Made by a program: the position numbers and the translations under genes | In this document: one piece after another, positions 34,706 through 40,233 of the stretch | Layout: the number at the start of each line of letters is the position of its first letter | How positions within the stretch are numbered: the stretch's first letter is position 1 | The notes under the pieces: model-generated | What the model was told of the DNA's origin: nothing | The model's database searches: none | The model's input: only the letters and a program-made list of their open reading frames with translations | Assembly: GCA_023853785.1 (NCBI GenBank) | Contig: JAJIRX010000744.1 | Location: 1 to 40,233, forward strand | Origin: Psilocybe azurescens | Taxonomy: Eukaryota > Basidiomycota > Agaricomycetes > Agaricales > Agrocybaceae | Length of the DNA stretch: 40,233 nucleotides | Direction: 5' to 3'

Positions 34706-34978
34706 TTAGAAGTGTAGAGTTACCGTAGTGGTAAACGAGTCCGACAAGGATCCGGAGGAAATGGCGCGACGAACGAGGATAATGGGTTTCTGGAATCCGT
34801 TATTTGACGCTGCTGGGACTTCAATGGAGTAGTCGAGAAATTTGGGCACTATCCCGAAGTGGTTCACTCCGCAGGTCAAGTCAACAGATATGTTAATAGG
34901 ACGCGGAAGGTAAGAGGTATGATGGATAGCACACCGGAAATCAATGTATTTGTAATTAGATGGATAAGTGTTAAGCAA
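34706..34978 (-). CDS. Short open frame, unknown
   Basis: A 90-codon frame with protein-like composition (PINISVDLTCGVNHFGIVPK, then NNGFQKPIILVRR). No domain recognised and no splice partner found. It may be an exon of a decayed gene between the ABC copies; it could also be chance. Confidence 0.2.
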   Translation of the reverse strand: MLNTYPSNYKYIDFRCAIHHTSYLPRPINISVDLTCGVNHFGIVPKFLDYSIEVPAASNNGFQKPIILVRRAISSGSLSDSFTTTVTLHF

Positions 34979-35262
34979 TGCAACAGTTACTTCGCTGATG
35001 AAACAAATTGGTGGTGAGCTAGTCAGCCTTCACGTCCTTAGATCAAACGTACCACCTAATATTCCTTGTTATAGAATTGGTAGTAGTGCAATGAGTGTGA
35101 AACATAATGAGGGTATTTATCTGTCTATTCGACGTGTACTAAAGGACATTTAGAAAACGAAGAGGAAACGGTGAAAAGGAGCCGGATGAGTAAACGAGCA
35201 GACACATCAAAGCCATTCCATCGCCCATGAACTGATAAATTGACAGAAGGTTGCGCGATGCT

Positions 35263-38200
35263 TCAAAGTCGCTCTTTAGTCAAACCCTGAAGCAGGACAT
35301 AATCGTAGTAATCGCCTTGCTGAGCCAATAACTCGTCGTGGGTTCCCGTCTCGCTTACTCGGCCGTCCTTGATGAAGTAGCTAGGGTAAATGTATACATG
35401 AGCAACACTGTACACAGCGTATTTTATACGAGACGTACATTCGATCAGCGTTCTGAATGGTGGATAGTCGATGAGCGATAGCAATTGTCGTTCTCCCTCT
35501 GGCAGCCTGGTCCAACGCCGCTTGCACGATCTTCTCGGAAGACGAATCAAGAGCGGAGGTAGCCTGGAACAAACTAGTCTCAGAGTAGAATAACGATGTC
35601 TGTCTAATTCAGGCTTACTTCGTCTAACAAGAGGATTTTGGGATTTCGCAACAAGGCTCGTGCGATGGCGATGCGTTCTGAAGACGAAGGATATATTAAT
35701 AAATCAATATCGGATGGCAAATATCCTACGTTTTGGCCCCCGGATAACTGTGTACCCTTCCTCCAACTTCGGTATCGAACCCCTAAGAGACGGTCACGAT
35801 CAACATTGATAATGGAAGATTTTCAAGATAATTTACTGAGGAAGACCTTGGACGAACTCCAAAATGTTGGCGTTGCGACAGGCACTCTCTATCTCTTCCT
35901 GTGAGACTTCGGTGTGGGGTTTTATGGCCCCGAGTAAGATATTGAACTTGACTGAACCAGAGTACAGGGTTGGCTCCTGGGAGACAAGAGCCAGATGCTT
36001 GCGATATTCCTGGACATTTAATTCGCTGATCTTCTGGCCGTCAAGCTGAGGGAAAGGGAAAATATGCCGTCACCATCGGAATAAGAAAAATAACATAGAA
36101 GAATAAGAACATACATGTATTTCTCCTGAAAGAGGATCGTAAAATCTTTCAAGAAGCTGAATTCTATTTTGGAGATTAATCGTCTGAGCAAAGTTCAAAC
36201 AAAACAGGCACTCACGCTGTACTCTTGCCTGATCCACTTGCTCCGACAAGTGCAATATACGTGCCAGGCTGGACCTCTAGTGATAGACCACGTAATACAC
36301 GAACAGTAGGACGAGTTGGGTATCGGAAATGAACACCCTCGAAGCGTATATGGCCCTGGATAGCCCTCTCTTGGATAACAATCCCATCTTTGGATTCAGC
36401 GTCGACCTCTGGAACCTTGTCAAGGAGCTTGACGATATCGGAACCAGCGCCTGTCGCTGCAGATACATCGGGAACGTATGAAAGCACATTTCCAGCTTGT
36501 ATCGCACTGAAGGTCGTGCTCTGAGAGAGGGACAATGAATACAATGATACTCATCAAACAACCCCAAAATGCAACTCACCATAAGACCGATGAAAAAATG
36601 GAACAGGCTGCAATCTTCCCGAGATACCAGTACCGAGCCATACCAGAACACAAGGGCTATGACGAAAAAGCTGAGTGCCTGTGACAATGCATACAGCATA
36701 CCGCTCCATATTGCCGTGATATTCGATTTGCGCAGAGGCTCCTCCAAGCTTTGGCTGTGCATCCGTAAACAGTCATCCTCCCTTCCCAGCGCTGCCACAG
36801 TACGGATTGATCCCGCAGCCTCACATGCCAGCTGGGCCGAGTCTTCATGAGCCTTTCTATTCTTTTTGTCTTTCTGTACGATTACAATCTAAAATAAACA
36901 ATCAATGACGAGAAAATAGCAGGCGAATGACTATGAGTACTCACCAAGCGGACATAGCCAACGGCGATGAGAGCTGGTGTGCAAGCTAAATGATATATTG
37001 AGATCTATGTCGAGATGGTACATTTATGTTGCTCACCGATCCCAACAAGCCCGATCTGCCAAACAAACACGAGTCCAAGAATTGAACCTGCAACGACGGT
37101 TGCAGTTGTCTGTATGAAAACGCCAAGGGTGATGCCTGCTAAGCCCTCAAACTTCTGTGGATTTTGGCTCAGCCGTGAAATCAGACTCCCGGTCTGTCAA
37201 AGCTTGTGAGTACGGTTTGAATATTAAAAGTCGTTCATTGAGGCTTACACTGTTCTCGTCTTCATCGAAGAAGCCAACTTCAGATAGAAGAGTGAGTAAT
37301 CGGGAATAGGAATAATTGAAGAGACCATGTACCATCCTGTCGCAGTATTGCCTTGAAACTTCGTGTACGAAGTTGGGCGGTCAAGTGGGCGGCCGCCTCG
37401 GCAAACAATTTGTTTTGAATGCTGATTGCAAATCCTGCAATAATTGCGATGATGAATAGCCTGTTTGGACACTATGATTCAGCGAAGACAAGAACAGAAG
37501 AAAAATACCTACCAAAGTGCAGTCCTGTCGGCCTGGAATCGTCGATCGGCTTTGTTTTCAGTGAGAATAGATTGATACCCTTGGCAAAAACAATCCCAAA
37601 GGCTGGATAAACCATGCCGTATACTGTTTGAAACAGTTAGGTCTGTTTCACACGTCAGATAATGGAAAAATACTTACTGCAAGCGAGAACTGCCGCCATA
37701 GCGTAGTTGTACCACTGATTCCGGCACAAAGGGGCCATGCGCTTGAAGATGTACCATAAACTGTGGTCTTTCTCGGGCTTATTCGGAGTGTTAACTACTC
37801 CTTGCTCAACCTCACTGGCAAAGGATACGTTGGTGTGCTTGCTATCCAAAGGGATGTTTCTGTGTACATCTGTATCCCCTTTTGTCTCAGGATTCAGAGC
37901 ATTCCCGCCGTCGCGTAGTCTTTGTGCCTCAACAAGCCGGGTATAGGCGCCGCCTTTTGGAGGAGATCGATGTGGGTCCCAGATTCTAGTACGTGTCCAT
38001 CGTCCATAACGAATATGACATCAGCGTCTTTAACGGTAGAGAGGCGATGGGCAATTGTGATGGTAGTTCGGCCTAAGCGGTCAGAAAAATAAGACATTGA
38101 GCAATGATCACATATATTTTGAACGCACCCTTAGCGGCTTTATCCAAAGCATCCTGCACTATGCCTTCAGACTGAGTATCGAGGGCACTTGTTGCTTCGT

Positions 38201-40233
38201 CCAACAACAAGATCCTGGGATCGGACACGATGGCACGGGCGATAGCTACACGTTGTTTCTGCCCACCAGAAAGTAGGAGTCCGCGTTCTCCGACTAGGGT
38301 ATCGTATCCAAGAGGAAGTTGTGAGATGAATCCATCGGCATTCGCTTTTATGCAGGCATCTCTGATCAAAACGTCTTTCTCCTCCTGAGGCGCATCTTCG
38401 TATTTTGTTCCAAGCAACCCATAGCCGACATTCTGCTTGATTGTCGTCCCAAACAGAGTAGGCTCTTGAGAAACGAGTCCCATCTGTGAGCGAAGCCATT
38501 TCAGGTTGAGATCCTTGAGGTTATGGTCATCCAACTTGACTGAACCATGGGTGGGATCATAGAAGCGCTCGACAAGTGAAACTATGGTGGACTTCCCGGA
38601 TCCCGAAGCACCAACCAGGGCGGATGTTTTCCCAGCTTCAAATGTTATGGACAAGCCTTTTGTCACCTGTATGGAAGGTCGAGATGGGTAGCTGAAATGG
38701 ACGTTCTCCAGAACAATCTCGCCATCCACTTTCAGGGGTTTGGATCCTCCGGGATCAGCCGAATCAATGTCGGGAACTCGCTCGATCGTTTCAAATAACT
38801 TTGCTGCAGCGCTTCGCCCGTTCGAAATTGCTATGTAGATTTCAAGCTAAATATCACCAAAAAGTGTGTAGACAGTGTAGTGCGTACCTTGCATCTCATC
38901 AGCAAGCATCGCGAGTGACATCGAACCAACCAAAATCGATAGGAGCACATTTATAGCTTGTCCGCCGCTGACTTAATTCAAGATTTAGATTCCATGAAAA
39001 TGGGCATGGGTGATTTAGAGATATCAGCTTACTATTATTTGAATTGACCAGAGTGGTTCCAAAACTGAATGCTAAAAACATCATTATTCTAGTCGTTGTC
39101 CTCAAAGAAGAAGAAATGAACTTACCCAACCCATACGCAGAGTATAGTACGAAAAAGAATGCCCCGAGTCCTGCAGCCTGGAAGATCGCAGCCTTCATAT
39201 CAATCTTCAATGCTTTGTCCATATGGCCGTTGTAGATCCCTGTGAGTATTCTCTGTGTGCCGAATGCTTGGGCAGTTCTAATGGTCGAAATGACCTCCTC
39301 TGCAAGGCTTCCACCCTCAGCTGCATGTTTCAGTGCATGCCTGTAAGAGTACAGTGAATATTTAAGGTACACCTCCTATCCAAAGCCTGCTTACTGCTTA
39401 AATTTCACGTTGAAGATCGTGATCACCGCGCCAGAAATAGCGATACAGGGAAGAATCGAAGTTAGCGCCAGAGCAAGACGCCAAGACCTCGCGTATGCCA
39501 GAGCAAAACCGCCCACAAATGCTCCGGCCGCATTTGCTACGAGGGCGACCTTCTCCGACATACCCAGCTGTACCAAGTCTAGAATAAGGGTGCCCTAGGT
39601 GAGAAGCCATATAATTGAACAATGTCATGTACTGTAAAACTTACGAGTGTCTGTTTGAATCCGTGTCGCAACCTCTCCAGGACCCACTTCGTCGAAAAAT
39701 GCAATATCCTGGCGCAGAACCGCCTGAAGATAACGTTCTCGAATCCGTTTGGCATTGACCTCTCCGGTGTACACCCAAATGTACATGAATGTATGTGTAC
39801 AAACGTATATACCGATACCTATTGAGCCATTCATTTGCTTTGTCAATCATCAGGACATTGATCTTGAAACTGAACCCACCGATGTACACAAGGTAGCTAG
39901 CATTCTGTGCAGCAGCGTGGCGGAAGTCAGACGCAGCCTGTCCCAGCTGGTTTGCCGCACCTGGAATATTCTGCCGTGTTTGAGATATGGCTCGGGAGAA
40001 ATTGACGAAATCCTCGGTCAATCTTCCAAAAGTAAAGTCATCATTGGCTAGAATCGTGGCACAGTAATACGTTAGAATACGGCGGACAAGCAAAGATTTA
40101 CAAGCTTACCTGTGCTACGCGCAGTTACAGGCAGTTACAGCAGCTACTATCCCAATCCAGTTGATAAACACTTCAAACCATGTTGCCCTAGAGAAGTTAC
40201 TTGCACGTGAGAAATGTTCAATCCTCGCGCAAA
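35263..40233 (-). CDS. ABC full transporter, Pgp/Ste6 type (partial at right edge)
   Basis: A full-size ABCB-type exporter in many short exons; the N-terminus lies beyond the window. The first membrane domain contains [20 protein letters not shown] and [22 protein letters not shown]1 (about 38730-37970) has Walker [11 protein letters not shown]-loop [10 protein letters not shown], signature LLSGGQKQR, Walker [13 protein letters not shown] and H-loop TIAHRLSTV. Membrane domain 2 (37850-36560) includes [19 protein letters not shown] and [23 protein letters not shown]2 (36480-35263) has [31 protein letters not shown] and AHRLSTIQ. It probably exports drugs or a lipopeptide; the substrate is not deducible. 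Frame breaks at 37953-37954, 35758-35759 and 35731-35734 each lack one base in a short run, and a 10-bp duplication at 40121-40140 adds a stop. Confidence 0.9.
40121..40140. repeat. Exact 10-bp tandem duplication in an ABC exon
   Basis: GCAGTTACAG occurs twice in a row. On the coding (-) strand it follows [10 protein letters not shown] and shifts the frame into a TAG before the donor. The following exon resumes with [12 protein letters not shown]. Confidence 0.7.

Noticed and set aside
35731..37954. Programmed ribosomal frameshifting in the ABC gene
   Set aside because: No common slippery heptamer, several sites per gene, and all sites are simple one-base losses also seen in unrelated genes.

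Overview
The window looks like nuclear DNA of a filamentous basidiomycete, most likely an Agaricomycete. Genes are split by 45-80 nt GT-AG introns, and the recognisable families (sacsin-like HATPase with a BTB domain, F-box proteins, a Pgp-type ABC transporter, a fungal seven-helix membrane protein) are typical of such fungi. One intron-containing tRNA-Glu is present.

Layout. 1-8.5 kb is accessory DNA resembling a transposon-linked gene set: gene A (+, 6-2440), gene B (-, 7160-2522) and gene C (+, 7374-8466). B and C diverge from a 213-bp spacer, and A and B converge. Gene B encodes a Zn(II)2Cys6-type cysteine cluster. The same 8.5 kb is studded with the palindromic word TCGG-NN-CCGA, i.e. 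CGG-N2-CCG, the general kind of inverted triplet such proteins bind. Gene B also carries a ~2-kb intron filled by an inverted-repeat element with a T-depleted GC-rich core. 8.5-14.3 kb is gene-poor; it holds a ~500-bp imperfect inverted repeat and a GC-rich stretch of frame-hopping coding-like fragments. 14.4-15.3 kb carries a clean seven-exon gene for a small secreted protein made of three tandem exon-pair modules. 16.8-18.1 kb is an F-box gene (-). 19.8-28.6 kb is a large gene (-) for a protein of roughly 2,700 residues with two sacsin-type HATPase modules, a BTB domain and a C-terminal helix. 28.6-31.6 kb holds tRNA-Glu(UUC) and an 844-bp Mutator-like non-autonomous element with a 9-bp target duplication. 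31.7-32.7 kb is a membrane-protein gene (+). 33.2-40.2 kb holds a truncated ABC copy and a near-complete ABC full transporter (-), which runs off the right edge.

Two copies (231 and 233 bp) of one TG...CA element, each with its own 5-bp target duplication, lie at 18.8 and 34.4 kb in opposite orientation.

One caution colours everything. At about ten places, in unrelated genes, the frame breaks at a short homopolymer, and adding one base restores a conserved motif or splice phase. This one-sided pattern looks more like uncorrected long-read sequence than gene decay, so frameshifted genes here should not be called pseudogenes on this sequence alone.
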